Shown: positions 42,524-50,888, counted from the first letter of the stretch. The stretch: 64,000 nucleotides of DNA from Thermoproteota archaeon (GCA_013153895.1 JAADDN010000168.1:26612-90611), one strand, 5' to 3'. Translations and numbers: made by a program. Notes: generated from the sequence alone by a model not told the origin.

Positions 42524-43705
42524 ATGAGTTCGAAAGTTGTTGAGAAAGAGAAGAAGACACGGGCACGGGCTAGAATAAGGGTGAAGAAGAGTAATGATGT
42601 TATTGCTAAGATTCTGGATGTAGCCTTTCCTGTAGGTGATATCCAGCTTGACCATAGTATAGAGGTACGCTCAGTATATCATCTATATGAGATGATGAAG
42701 CGTGGAGTAATATACATTGATCCAGATCTCCAGCGTGGATACGTATGGGATGATGTTAAGGCTAGCCTCTTCATCGATAGTCTCTATCGTGGATATCCTG
42801 TCCATATGATACTCCTAGCCAGGCTAGGTAAAGATAGGTACACTGTGATAGATGGTGTACAGAGACTAGTAACTATTAGAAGGTTCTTCGATAACGAGCT
42901 CAGAATACTGAAAGTATCTGTAATCCATCCAGATATACGTGGAAGAAGCTTCTCATCGCTTAAACATGATATCCGTGAGAAGTTTGTTACCTCTATATCC
43001 ATGCCCGTATGCTTTATAAATCTTGGCAATCTAGATGAGAAGGCTATATCTGTAATAACAGATATGCTGCGTAGAGTAAACATTAGTGAGCAGAAGATGA
43101 CTACAATGCAGGTAATATTCTGTACATTTAAGACACCTAGTATACAGCTTATAAAGAGAATGTCAGAATATGAGAACTATAGAAAACTTCTAAAGTTCAC
43201 TGAAAGTGAGATAAAGGCAATGTATGATAAGGTTCTTCTAATGAACCTTGCAATATCTGTACATAGTGGAAAGGTAGTATACTTACAGGGATACTGTTTC
43301 AGGTCAAGCATGCCATACTTCTCAAAGTTCATACTGGAGAACGATGAGAAGAAGCTTAGAGATGTTGAACAGTGGATAAAAGATATTATAGATACATGTA
43401 TAGAGCTTGGACTAGAGAGGAAACATTTCACCACATCCTACTATGGTCTCTCACGTGCTATGAGAGAGGTAGTGTCGAAGTGGATCTTCACTGCTATAAC
43501 GGTAGCATTGTTCAGACTGTTACGTGAACATGATAGGGAGGAGGTTATAAAGAGGAGGGAGGAGCTTGTTAGAGCTATCGAGGACTATTTCAGGAATATT
43601 GACAAGACATTATATGTACATGTTCTACGTGCATCATCTATAGATCATATAGCTAAGATAGTTGATGGTCTGTACATGAGGTTAGAATCTGTTTTCAAGT
43701 CATAA
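42524..43705 (+). CDS. DUF262 (GmrSD N-domain-like) protein without nuclease domain
   Basis: After a basic tail, residues about 45-120 carry the DUF262 signature: Asp-Pro-Asp-Leu-Gln-Arg-Gly-Tyr-Val-Trp, then Val-Ile-Asp-Gly-Val-Gln-Arg-Leu (DGxQR). This ParB/Srx-like domain binds nucleotides and drives type IV restriction (GmrSD) and other defence proteins. Here it is followed only by a helical C-terminal domain with no visible HNH motif. It could be a defence against rivals, an inhibitor of host GmrSD, or a partition-type NTPase. Start chosen at ATG 42524 by TATA spacing. Confidence 0.75.
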   Translation: MSSKVVEKEKKTRARARIRVKKSNDVIAKILDVAFPVGDIQLDHSIEVRSVYHLYEMMKRGVIYIDPDLQRGYVWDDVKASLFIDSLYRGYPVHMILLARLGKDRYTVIDGVQRLVTIRRFFDNELRILKVSVIHPDIRGRSFSSLKHDIREKFVTSISMPVCFINLGNLDEKAISVITDMLRRVNISEQKMTTMQVIFCTFKTPSIQLIKRMSEYENYRKLLKFTESEIKAMYDKVLLMNLAISVHSGKVVYLQGYCFRSSMPYFSKFILENDEKKLRDVEQWIKDIIDTCIELGLERKHFTTSYYGLSRAMREVVSKWIFTAITVALFRLLREHDREEVIKRREELVRAIEDYFRNIDKTLYVHVLRASSIDHIAKIVDGLYMRLESVFKS

Positions 43706-43733
43706 TTATTAATCTCCTCTACATAGTAAAACT

Positions 43734-44795
43734 GTGTCTAATCTATATAGTTACATATTGAGAGAGTATTCTGGACATGGTAGAGACAGACCGCCTACAC
43801 TACCATATGAGCCTAGGACTCCTCCAGGTTTTCTAGGACTGTATGGTCGTTATGCATATGTTCATGATATCTATCCAACTATCTATCAGATACTTGGTGT
43901 CAATATTCTCCATGATCATTATAGTGGCAGGAGAGTTCTTAGGTTCAGACTTGGGATAATAGAGGTATGGGCTTACCATCCTGAGACTAAGGATGCTATA
44001 CCTCTCTCGGTTTTCGGTGTGCCTCTCAGCTACGTTCCACAGGTTATGAATAGGTTGAGAGAGGAGGGTTATAGGTTAATGACTATTGAGCAGGGTTTAG
44101 CATATTATACTGTTCCTGAGGAATATGTATACAATATTGAACATGTTACTGAGGGTATGAGTGATGTAGTTATAATAGATCCGCATGGTCTCATGTATAA
44201 GGCAGGGGCTGTACTGCCTCCTCATGAACAGCTTAACCGTCTAATGGAGACCGAGGAGGAGCTTCATAGGCTGCGTCTTCTCCTGACTAACCTATCTATA
44301 CAGCATAGGAAGGTTCTAGGAGACTACTCTGTTCTTAGAGAGACTGTTGATAGAATGAGCAGTCTAGTAGAGACGCTCTATGCAGAGCTTAGAAACGCAT
44401 TGTCTAGACTTTCAAGTCTTGAATCAGAGCTTCATAAGCTTGAGGAGGAGATTAGACTACGCTCACGTGAGGCGCTGCTCTACAGGACAATGTATAGCTA
44501 TAAGGAGCTTGAGAGCATGAGTCTCACAGGTGAGATGTCTACATCATTGAAAGAGCTTAGAACAGAGATATCAACATTAATGGATATTGTACGAACATTG
44601 AGAGAAGATGTAGAGAGAATAAAGGGAGAGGTAGAGAGAACACTTACAACACCACCATCACCACATGTAGGACAGGGACAGGCAGGTACACAGGCTCCTG
44701 CCCCTGCCAGGGTCCCTGCTGCATCTCTCTTTTATAGATCTGGTAGATACTTTAATATTGATGCCAGGAGAGAAGAAGAGGAAGGAGGAAAGTGA
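43734..44795 (+). CDS. Protein with N-terminal globular and C-terminal coiled-coil domain
   Basis: GTG start at 43734 with AT-rich AATTATTAAT about 26 nt upstream. Residues 1-155 form an alpha/beta domain rich in Tyr, Pro and His; 165-300 form a long coiled coil; 300-330 are a Pro/Ala/Gly-rich linker; the end is acidic. Could be structural (for example tail or filament) or a tether. It overlaps the start of the next gene by 35 nt. No family recognised. Confidence 0.7.
   Translation: MSNLYSYILREYSGHGRDRPPTLPYEPRTPPGFLGLYGRYAYVHDIYPTIYQILGVNILHDHYSGRRVLRFRLGIIEVWAYHPETKDAIPLSVFGVPLSYVPQVMNRLREEGYRLMTIEQGLAYYTVPEEYVYNIEHVTEGMSDVVIIDPHGLMYKAGAVLPPHEQLNRLMETEEELHRLRLLLTNLSIQHRKVLGDYSVLRETVDRMSSLVETLYAELRNALSRLSSLESELHKLEEEIRLRSREALLYRTMYSYKELESMSLTGEMSTSLKELRTEISTLMDIVRTLREDVERIKGEVERTLTTPPSPHVGQGQAGTQAPAPARVPAASLFYRSGRYFNIDARREEEEGGK
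44729..44737 (+). promoter_or_regulatory. TATA-like box for the gene at 44761
   Basis: CTTTTATAG, inside the coding end of the previous gene, is 24-32 nt before ATG 44761. It supports ATG 44761 over the TTG at 44758. Confidence 0.5.
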
Positions 44796-45414
44796 GGGAT
44801 ATTCTGGTCCTGGTATAGACTTATCATATCAATATGCTAGTAGTCTAGTCCAGAGATGTCTCAGTCTTCTCTCAAGTCTGGAGACTGGCAAGGTCATAGA
44901 TGTCTCTACTATACTAGGAGAAGTGCGTATACTCCTCTCTAGGCTTAGATCTTCACTATTTATCTCTGATGTATATATTGGTAAGATGAGTGATACGAGG
45001 TTTGAATATATTATGAAGAAGCTTGAAGACCTTAACAATAATATAAACATTGCACTGGAACACTTGGATAGAAAGGATATTCCATCACTTAGAGCAAAAC
45101 TCTATGAGATAGATCGCGACTTATTACTATATTATCAAGCGCTCTCGCTTATAGGTAGACCAGCAGCGGCACGTAATGTAGACAGTGTGATTATAGGCAT
45201 GGCAGAGCTCCCTGAGGAGACTGATAGAATGGTTCCAGAGTATGCTAAGCCTGTCCTAGCATATATACAGTCCAGGAAGAGGGTAACCATGAGAGAGCTT
45301 GTTAGAAGGTTTGGAAATGCTGTGATAGATATTTTAGAGGATCTTAAACGGCTAGGACTGATACGTTCTGGAGTAGATAAAAGGGGAGAGGTAATCTATC
45401 TCATACCCCAGTAA
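44761..45414 (+). CDS. Helical protein with C-terminal winged helix
   Basis: Residues about 20-130 are helical; 155-217 fit a winged helix-turn-helix (Ile-Gln-Ser-Arg-Lys-Arg-Val-Thr-Met-Arg-Glu-Leu-Val-Arg-Arg-Phe-Gly, then Ile-Leu-Glu-Asp-Leu-Lys-Arg-Leu-Gly-Leu-Ile and the wing Gly-Glu-Val-Ile-Tyr). This pattern belongs to archaeal regulators. It may control nearby genes or bind DNA structurally. Ends overlapping a convergent gene by 19 nt. Confidence 0.7.
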   Translation: MPGEKKRKEESEGYSGPGIDLSYQYASSLVQRCLSLLSSLETGKVIDVSTILGEVRILLSRLRSSLFISDVYIGKMSDTRFEYIMKKLEDLNNNINIALEHLDRKDIPSLRAKLYEIDRDLLLYYQALSLIGRPAAARNVDSVIIGMAELPEETDRMVPEYAKPVLAYIQSRKRVTMRELVRRFGNAVIDILEDLKRLGLIRSGVDKRGEVIYLIPQ

Positions 45415-45767
45415 GCTCTTCCAAGCTTTCTTGCAAGAACCCTATTTATAGTCTCTGTCACTTTGTCTGGCATATTTATTGGGAGCTGTATCTCCTCTTC
45501 CATACTGTTCATAATACTGTTAAAAAGTTCCTCGACCTCGTTCCATACTCTATCAATCTTACGGTATATCCTGTCCATTATCCTGCTCATCTCCTCGAGC
45601 TGTATCTGCCTGAAAACCTCCTTCTTTATTTCCTCAACAAGCTCCCTCTTCTCCTCAGGGCTCAGCTTCTTCAGCTTCTCTAGAAGCTCCCTATCCGTCG
45701 AGACTACTGTTACACGTGTATTACCATTCTTCTCTACGATTTTTATTCCAAAAATGCTCGCATCCAT
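45396..45767 (-). CDS. Coiled-coil protein ending in AYWGMR
   Basis: ATG 45767 is preferred to an earlier in-frame start (45809) that overlaps the divergent gene; GTTAAAAG is then about 26 nt upstream. The 123-residue product has a strand-rich start and then long charged helices. It ends Gly-Arg-Ala-Tyr-Trp-Gly-Met-Arg, reminiscent of the Tyr-Trp-x-x-Arg tail of the membrane proteins though it has no membrane segment. Function unknown. Confidence 0.65.
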   Translation of the reverse strand: MDASIFGIKIVEKNGNTRVTVVSTDRELLEKLKKLSPEEKRELVEEIKKEVFRQIQLEEMSRIMDRIYRKIDRVWNEVEELFNSIMNSMEEEIQLPINMPDKVTETINRVLARKLGRAYWGMR

Positions 45768-45808
45768 ATATGAAACATCTTTTAACAGGAATATAATTAT
45801 TTCCACCA

Positions 45809-46303
45809 ATGAGAACAGTAAGACTCATCTACCAGCACACTACCATGTGCCCTTTCTGTGAATCAGCGAGCTATCTAATAGACATGTTTAAACGAGCAGG
45901 AATAGAAGTAGTAGAGGACATTCTAGACGCAGGAACACGGAGACCAAGCATGAATATGGAAGTACTGAAAAGAAAGGGAATACCTGTAGGAGAAGGAACA
46001 TGGGTACCATGCCTAATAGTAGAGTTCATAGAGAATGGAAAGACCGTGTATAGGCTAGTAATAAACATTGAAGAATATGTAGAATATGAAGGAAGGAAAT
46101 ATCCCTGCAGAATACCTTATACACATGCAGGAGCACTAGCAAGAGAGCTATTACAGACATATGGTAGAAACGCGATAGAGCTATTGGACAACATGTTTGG
46201 AGAAGACTGGAAGATAGGATTTCTCTGCTTGAGAAGATATGAGGAGATTTTTAGAAAGATTATGAAAATAGTTTACAGCTGGGTCAGAGCTAGGAGAAGT
46301 TAA
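45809..46303 (+). CDS. Glutaredoxin/thioredoxin-like protein
   Basis: The Cys-Pro-Phe-Cys redox pair (C14, C17) follows a first strand and precedes a helix, then Val-Pro-Cys in a cis-Pro-like turn near residue 69, as in glutaredoxins. Residues after 95 are an extra helical domain not usual in the family. A role as electron donor for the anaerobic reductase NrdD or in disulfide making for the element's cysteine-rich proteins is possible. Convergent with the gene at 46290. Confidence 0.75.
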   Translation: MRTVRLIYQHTTMCPFCESASYLIDMFKRAGIEVVEDILDAGTRRPSMNMEVLKRKGIPVGEGTWVPCLIVEFIENGKTVYRLVINIEEYVEYEGRKYPCRIPYTHAGALARELLQTYGRNAIELLDNMFGEDWKIGFLCLRRYEEIFRKIMKIVYSWVRARRS

Positions 46304-46967
46304 ACATTTTCCTGCTCTTTCTAGACATTATAGTACCTCTCTTAGCAACTATAGCTATAAGTATGAGCACTATAGCTACACCAAGTAGAATATATATGAA
46401 CGGTATACCAAAGATGGCAACAGTCTTATAATTCACCTTAGCTGTTCCAGAACCATCAAATACTACTTCTCTACTAGATGAGATATACTTAACATCTCCA
46501 CTTGTAGACACATTCTCAAGCTTATACATTCCAAACGGTGGAGAGTACGTAGCCTCTGGAAGCACCATACTTACAGGAGCATTGAAACATAGCTTCAGTG
46601 ACTTATCTATTGTTAGACTGGTCTCAGTATTCTTGAGAAGCACGCCATGTATAGCTATGTTACTTGTAATGTTACCACAGTACGGTAGCTTAGATATATC
46701 TATTACAGTACTGTTAGCCTTAACCTCTACAACATAGAGTACACCGTTATATGTGAACGATATATTTACAGGATATGTAACAGGTATAGTCACGTTACCC
46801 TTCTCTATGCTTACAGTACCACACTTACCCTTCGCACAGTAGTGCGCAGTCACATTTAGTAGCTTTGTCCCATATTTAAATGTTGCTTTCGTACATGCAG
46901 CATAGGCTGGGACTGTTATAGCTATTACAGCTATTAGGGACAGTAGAATCAGCAGACTTCTCCTCAT
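46290..46967 (-). CDS. Secreted, C-terminally anchored surface protein
   Basis: A signal peptide (residues 1-23, hydrophobic, ending Ala-Tyr-Ala-Ala), a beta-type outside domain with cysteines and several Asn-x-Thr/Ser sites, then a membrane segment (about 190-212) and a basic tail Arg-Lys-Ser-Arg-Lys-Met-Phe-Asn-Phe-Ser. A GGAGAGGTGA ribosome binding site and coupling to the upstream membrane gene are visible. It could be a surface spike, adhesin or virion membrane glycoprotein. Confidence 0.75.
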   Translation of the reverse strand: MRRSLLILLSLIAVIAITVPAYAACTKATFKYGTKLLNVTAHYCAKGKCGTVSIEKGNVTIPVTYPVNISFTYNGVLYVVEVKANSTVIDISKLPYCGNITSNIAIHGVLLKNTETSLTIDKSLKLCFNAPVSMVLPEATYSPPFGMYKLENVSTSGDVKYISSSREVVFDGSGTAKVNYKTVAIFGIPFIYILLGVAIVLILIAIVAKRGTIMSRKSRKMFNFS

Positions 46968-46971
46968 AGTT

Positions 46972-47544
46972 TCACCTCTCCTTACTTTCTTCTAAAACTT
47001 TATTATCTTCAAACCTCCAGTACCTCATATATTTAGAAGCCATTATAGACGACGACTTTGTAGCCGCACCATGTTCTGAGTGAGATGATGTTCCTGTCTT
47101 TGTTTTTCTATGCATGTGTATGTAATATAATTCAAGATTCTTCATCATTGCATAAATTATTGTAACAACCATGAATGCCACATCAGCTAGCAAAGCATAG
47201 TTCTGTGGGTAAGGTATCTTCCATGTAGTAAGTATCTGATAGAGCAGGTAGATACCGATAACAAGAAGTGCTCCACATATGATTACATCTCCTGCAAGGC
47301 TAGAAGGAGTAAAAGATATTGGTTTCTCTAGAGAACGCAGGTCATAATAGATGTCATACCCCACACGTACCAGACCACCAAAACATAGTATAAACAGTAT
47401 TATCCACTTATAATCAAAAGCTGTCAACAGTTCAAACATTGATAGAGCCATACCATATATAGCTGCTAACAGTAGAGACACTAGTCCAAACATCTTCAAC
47501 TCTACTGACATTATGCTCGACTTCTTTCCCATAGGTACCTTCAT
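46972..47544 (-). CDS. Four-helix membrane protein with MRYWRFED tail
   Basis: Membrane segments lie at about 16-36, 45-62, 83-103 and 116-134 of 190 residues. The long cytoplasmic tail includes Lys-Tyr-Met-Arg-Tyr-Trp-Arg-Phe-Glu-Asp followed by about 12 charged residues, so the Tyr-Trp motif is near but not at the end. It is co-transcribed with the secreted anchored protein downstream. No family recognised. Confidence 0.7.
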   Translation of the reverse strand: MKVPMGKKSSIMSVELKMFGLVSLLLAAIYGMALSMFELLTAFDYKWIILFILCFGGLVRVGYDIYYDLRSLEKPISFTPSSLAGDVIICGALLVIGIYLLYQILTTWKIPYPQNYALLADVAFMVVTIIYAMMKNLELYYIHMHRKTKTGTSSHSEHGAATKSSSIMASKYMRYWRFEDNKVLEESKER

Positions 47545-47584
47545 TGGCTATAAGATTTAAAAATTATTTGTATGGACTAGACAT

Positions 47585-48034
47585 GTGAGCACTTTTCTGA
47601 CATATGTAAAAGACTATCTTAACAAGCTTACTTTCAACCTAAAGAACATTCCTGGAAGCGAGATATTTAACGATTTCATAACATCATGCATAACAACAGA
47701 CCAGCAGCTTACAACAGTACGTAGAAGCGAGATAAAACAGTTCTACCGTTGCATACGTAGGAACGTTGATCTAGGAAGCAGATTGTTCGATACTGCAGTA
47801 TCATCATGCTTATCATCATGGTACAGGACACATGACTTCAACAAGTTCACAGCATGCGTACTTGACCGTGTTGGGAGGCACCCTATATCTAACATAGTTA
47901 AAATATGTGCAGAATCACTTCCAGAGGATGAGAAGCTTCCATACGCATTGACAATGTGTGTATATGGTGGTATAGAACTGTTTAACAGTGCAGTAAATAG
48001 ACTATATAAGGACCTTAAGAAGATAGTCAAGTGA
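47585..48034 (+). CDS. Helical cysteine-rich protein, paralog of the gene at 488
   Basis: The 149-residue product shares with the 488 product the pattern Cys, about 8 residues, His-Asp-Phe-Asn-Lys-Phe, x-x-Cys-Val, later Cys and a final amphipathic helix. Cysteine spacing suggests helices pinned by disulfides. It uses GTG at 47585 and has an AT-rich TTAAAAATTA at the right distance. The two copies lie 47 kb apart. Overlaps the convergent membrane gene by 8 nt. Confidence 0.75.
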   Translation: MSTFLTYVKDYLNKLTFNLKNIPGSEIFNDFITSCITTDQQLTTVRRSEIKQFYRCIRRNVDLGSRLFDTAVSSCLSSWYRTHDFNKFTACVLDRVGRHPISNIVKICAESLPEDEKLPYALTMCVYGGIELFNSAVNRLYKDLKKIVK

Positions 48035-48395
48035 CTGGTCCATTAACATGTTTAACAGGTATAGCAATCCTATAACCATGAACGATAATATATACTCTCC
48101 TACACTGTTTAACAATTAGATCACAATAATGGATATTATATCCATTTAATGATATGTTAGTAACAGTGTTATCGCATCCAATTCCAGATATGTTCAACAT
48201 ATTGTTTGAATGAATAATAATGCATATATATGTACTATTCTCTAATGCTACTGCGTATGTTATTCCTACAACTCTCGGGTTCATATATCTTACAGGTGGA
48301 GGGGCAACATAGGTGAATGCGCATATTAGTACATAGATGGTGAAGAGTGCAATAACAAATATGAATAGTATAGTAAGATCCTTCCAGAGATCCAT
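48027..48395 (-). CDS. Single-pass membrane protein with outside beta domain
   Basis: One membrane segment (about 9-28) is followed by about 90 residues of beta-type sequence with cysteines at about 51, 67, 90 and 97, probably outside the cell. It is the last gene of a leftward cluster of membrane genes. No family recognised. Confidence 0.65.
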   Translation of the reverse strand: MDLWKDLTILFIFVIALFTIYVLICAFTYVAPPPVRYMNPRVVGITYAVALENSTYICIIIHSNNMLNISGIGCDNTVTNISLNGYNIHYCDLIVKQCRRVYIIVHGYRIAIPVKHVNGPVT

Positions 48396-48419
48396 GATCT
48401 CTTCTTCATATTAGGTATA

Positions 48420-48953
48420 TTAGAGACGGAGCGTCCAGTACCTATTAGATCTTACCGTGATATTGCTTCTCCTTAATTTCTCTACTATTAGCGCAATAAT
48501 ATTGTTGATCATATGCATTGCTACAGGTACAATATATGACAATACTATGGATATCTTAAACAGTAATATACATGGTATGGAATAGATGAATGCAGATATA
48601 ATATAGTGACCAAAGACTAGAGCCATTGGCTCGTTACTATATAATGATTTTATTGTACCATAGTGAGCAATTACCCACATAATATTCATAAGAATGAGAG
48701 GAATAATACATCCAGTAATATAGTAGATTACTGTTGGCAGATATCTGAAAATGAATTCCTCTACTATAGGAGCACCAAGAGCAACATAGATGATCTCACT
48801 CCAAGTATCTAACACTGCTGGTAGAGTCGACTTTGTGGTAGGGTTGAGAATGCGTAGATACGCGCACTCAGAGATAATATATACCCTGCTTGAGAAGACT
48901 GCTGTAATCATAGAGATAGCATATAGTACTATTATTAAGACTAGGAGCATCAT
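48420..48953 (-). CDS. CPBP-family intramembrane protease with RYWTLRL tail
   Basis: Glu-Glu-Phe-Ile-Phe-Arg in a membrane segment and later His residues (His-Tyr-Gly-Thr, Gly-His-Tyr-Ile, His-Met-Ile-Asn-Asn) match the EExxxR / H / HxxxN motifs of CPBP (type II CAAX, ABI) intramembrane metalloproteases. The C-terminus Ser-Asn-Arg-Tyr-Trp-Thr-Leu-Arg-Leu belongs to the shared Tyr-Trp tail group. I start at ATG 48953, 1 nt after the upstream stop; 48992 would add a basic tail. It could process membrane or peptide signals. Confidence 0.75.
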   Translation of the reverse strand: MMLLVLIIVLYAISMITAVFSSRVYIISECAYLRILNPTTKSTLPAVLDTWSEIIYVALGAPIVEEFIFRYLPTVIYYITGCIIPLILMNIMWVIAHYGTIKSLYSNEPMALVFGHYIISAFIYSIPCILLFKISIVLSYIVPVAMHMINNIIALIVEKLRRSNITVRSNRYWTLRL

Positions 48954-48954
48954 C

Positions 48955-49377
48955 TTACCCACCTCTCTTTTCTTTTTCCTTTTCACTCTCACTTTTAATA
49001 TCAGGCTCGACCTCTATACCCATCATCTCTCTCAGCGCCTCCGCAACATATGGAGTGATAAGCTCTCTACTGCTCAACACGATCGTGCTAGGACCAGAAC
49101 CAGTAGAACCTTCAGATTTTTCCTGTCCTGCTAGTTCAGGTACCAGATTTCTAGGAGGTATCAGGAGAGGAATATCAACATAGAGCGAGGGATCGATAAT
49201 AGCAAGCTTCTGAGGATCGATCCTAATAGTAGCATACCTACAGTCATATACTATAGGACGAAGCTGAACAACAGACTGTCTCTGTATCTGCTCCTCCTCT
49301 CTTCTCCTCTTAAAAGAGAGCTCTACAATCTTCTCTATTAGCCTGCTAATAGCCTCTACAAATATTAGAAAGCTCAT
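48955..49377 (-). CDS. Hypothetical 140-residue protein
   Basis: A hydrophobic/amphipathic N-terminal helix and a basic patch (Lys-Arg-Arg-Arg-Glu-Glu) are followed by a Pro-rich strand region, a Ser/Gly/Thr linker, a helix (about 108-120) and a charged tail. It is coupled to the upstream winged-helix gene (4-nt overlap) and followed by the CPBP gene. No family recognised. Confidence 0.65.
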   Translation of the reverse strand: MSFLIFVEAISRLIEKIVELSFKRRREEEQIQRQSVVQLRPIVYDCRYATIRIDPQKLAIIDPSLYVDIPLLIPPRNLVPELAGQEKSEGSTGSGPSTIVLSSRELITPYVAEALREMMGIEVEPDIKSESEKEKEKRGG

Positions 49378-49625
49378 GTTTTAACAATCTCAAAAATCTT
49401 TTTAAGACACTCAAGAACCATTCTTCCACGATCGGTCAAGCGTAGAATCCTCCTATGATTATATGCTAGTTCCTCTGCCAGACCAGCCTCTCTCAATATC
49501 TTCTTTATCCTCCTCATGCTACGTGTATCCAGTCTACATTCATATGCCAGCTCAGTCACAGTCTTCTCCTCTCTCTCAAGCTCCTCTAACACGCATAGAA
49601 GCATCTCATGTATGCACCGTCTCAC
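49374..49625 (-). CDS. Winged helix-turn-helix regulator
   Basis: The 83-residue product has the typical order: helix with Cys, Thr-Val-Thr-Glu-Leu-Ala-Tyr-Glu-Cys, recognition helix with Arg-Ser-Met-Arg-Arg-Ile-Lys-Lys-Ile-Leu-Arg-Glu-Ala-Gly-Leu, and wing Ile-Leu-Arg-Leu-Thr-Asp-Arg-Gly. GTG start overlaps the upstream stop (GTGA). Likely regulates this leftward cluster of membrane-linked genes. Confidence 0.75.
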   Translation of the reverse strand: MRRCIHEMLLCVLEELEREEKTVTELAYECRLDTRSMRRIKKILREAGLAEELAYNHRRILRLTDRGRMVLECLKKIFEIVKT

Positions 49626-49990
49626 ATGTGATCTACTTTTCCTATTCTTCTAAACACGTCTCTTACATTACCATACTCATCAACAAACAGTATAGTATAA
49701 CCATGATACTTATTAACAATATACTTAGCAACATCATCACAACTATTACCAACAGCAACAATCCTAGAACCATAAACATATAGAAACATTGTACACACAG
49801 GCTCATACAGTGTAGAACGAGAGGAACAGTATACTGGTCTGAAAAACACCATCTTAACAATTCTTATATCACAATCATCAGAACATTCCAACATGGTTTT
49901 AACACGTATACTAACATTCCTACACTTACACCCATACTCATAGATACTAACAATGAAATTATACTCTCGAGGAAGCTCTACCAGAGACAT
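49622..49990 (-). CDS. Hypothetical 122-residue cysteine-bearing protein
   Basis: A strand-rich product with cysteines at about 21, 23, 36, 40, 55, 66 and 84 that could form several disulfides or bind metal. It is the first gene of a leftward cluster with the winged-helix regulator. No family recognised. Confidence 0.65.
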   Translation of the reverse strand: MSLVELPREYNFIVSIYEYGCKCRNVSIRVKTMLECSDDCDIRIVKMVFFRPVYCSSRSTLYEPVCTMFLYVYGSRIVAVGNSCDDVAKYIVNKYHGYTILFVDEYGNVRDVFRRIGKVDHM

Positions 49991-50036
49991 GGAGATAGAA
50001 TAGAGTAGAGAAATTTAAAGGAGACAGATAAAATAA

Positions 50037-50339
50037 CTAATATACAAGACAGACCTTAAATACTCTACTAATAAAATTATTATAATATTCTAGAAAAGAA
50101 ATATCAAAACATGAACGTTTTATAATATTTAAAACATTTAGAACAGCATTACTATTAAGACCGTTCGATCTTATAATCCTAATAATCTTATCAATATTTA
50201 CATGGTTTTTAAAGTCCTCTGTAAACATGATAATTAGCCTATCTCTTTCCTGTATTATCTCCAGCTCAGTACTTATCTTCCTCTCATATTCTTCTTTCAC
50301 TATCTTTCCATTCTCAATAACTAGTTTATAGATCTTCAT
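50037..50339 (-). CDS. Hypothetical 100-residue protein
   Basis: An N-terminal strand pair (Leu-Val-Ile-Glu-Asn-Gly-Lys-Ile-Val-Lys) leads to helices. Start overlaps the stop of a 50-residue membrane gene upstream (ATGA). No family recognised. Confidence 0.6.
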   Translation of the reverse strand: MKIYKLVIENGKIVKEEYERKISTELEIIQERDRLIIMFTEDFKNHVNIDKIIRIIRSNGLNSNAVLNVLNIIKRSCFDISFLEYYNNFISRVFKVCLVY

Positions 50340-50488
50340 CTCTTCCAGTCTAATAGTGCAAGTGCTATTCCTGTTATTGCGGATATTATTATGAGATAGG
50401 CTATGTTTCCTGTAAGTGCAGATACAGCTACTGCCGCTGTCACTCCTCCTGCTAGTGTTCCTATCTTTATCTTTATTCTGCTTCTCAT
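50336..50488 (-). CDS. Small two-helix membrane protein
   Basis: A 50-residue frame from ATG 50488: basic N-terminus (Met-Arg-Ser-Arg-Ile-Lys-Ile-Lys), two hydrophobic stretches (about 10-25 and 28-46) and the end Leu-Leu-Asp-Trp-Lys-Arg. The basic start and aromatic-basic end suggest both ends face the cytoplasm. Coupled to the 50037 gene. Confidence 0.6.
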   Translation of the reverse strand: MRSRIKIKIGTLAGGVTAAVAVSALTGNIAYLIIISAITGIALALLDWKR

Positions 50489-50564
50489 GATTGATATAAT
50501 GTATAGTTGATTAATAGTTGGACCGTAATGAAAGATAAAAAAGATCTAGAGGAATCTACTATCT

Positions 50565-50855
50565 ATGAGTGAGGAAGAGAAGATTGGTCCTAGGATTGGT
50601 CCTAGACTGCTTATATATCTTGTGGCTGTTATAGTGCTGATAATAATAGCGTATAAGTATGGTTATCTATGGGTATTAGAGGGGTATGGTGCTGGTTGGG
50701 TAACAATAGCTCTCTGTGTTGTAGGTATAGTAGCATTATTATCTACCTATATTTTTATAAACATTAAGACGCATGGCGAGCTGGCAACAGTTGCAAAGTA
50801 TAGAAAGTATTGGTCATATAGAGAGGATAGTGAGAAGAGAAAGAGGAGAAGATAG
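50565..50855 (+). CDS. Two-helix membrane protein with KYWSYRED tail
   Basis: The 96-residue product has membrane segments at about 12-30 and 42-62, and a basic tail Lys-Tyr-Arg-Lys-Tyr-Trp-Ser-Tyr-Arg-Glu-Asp followed by a Lys/Arg cluster. It shares size, topology and tail with the 38182 product. Next gene is another membrane protein. Confidence 0.7.
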   Translation: MSEEEKIGPRIGPRLLIYLVAVIVLIIIAYKYGYLWVLEGYGAGWVTIALCVVGIVALLSTYIFINIKTHGELATVAKYRKYWSYREDSEKRKRRR

Positions 50856-50888
50856 TTCGGATATATATCTCGTCATGTATTTACTATT

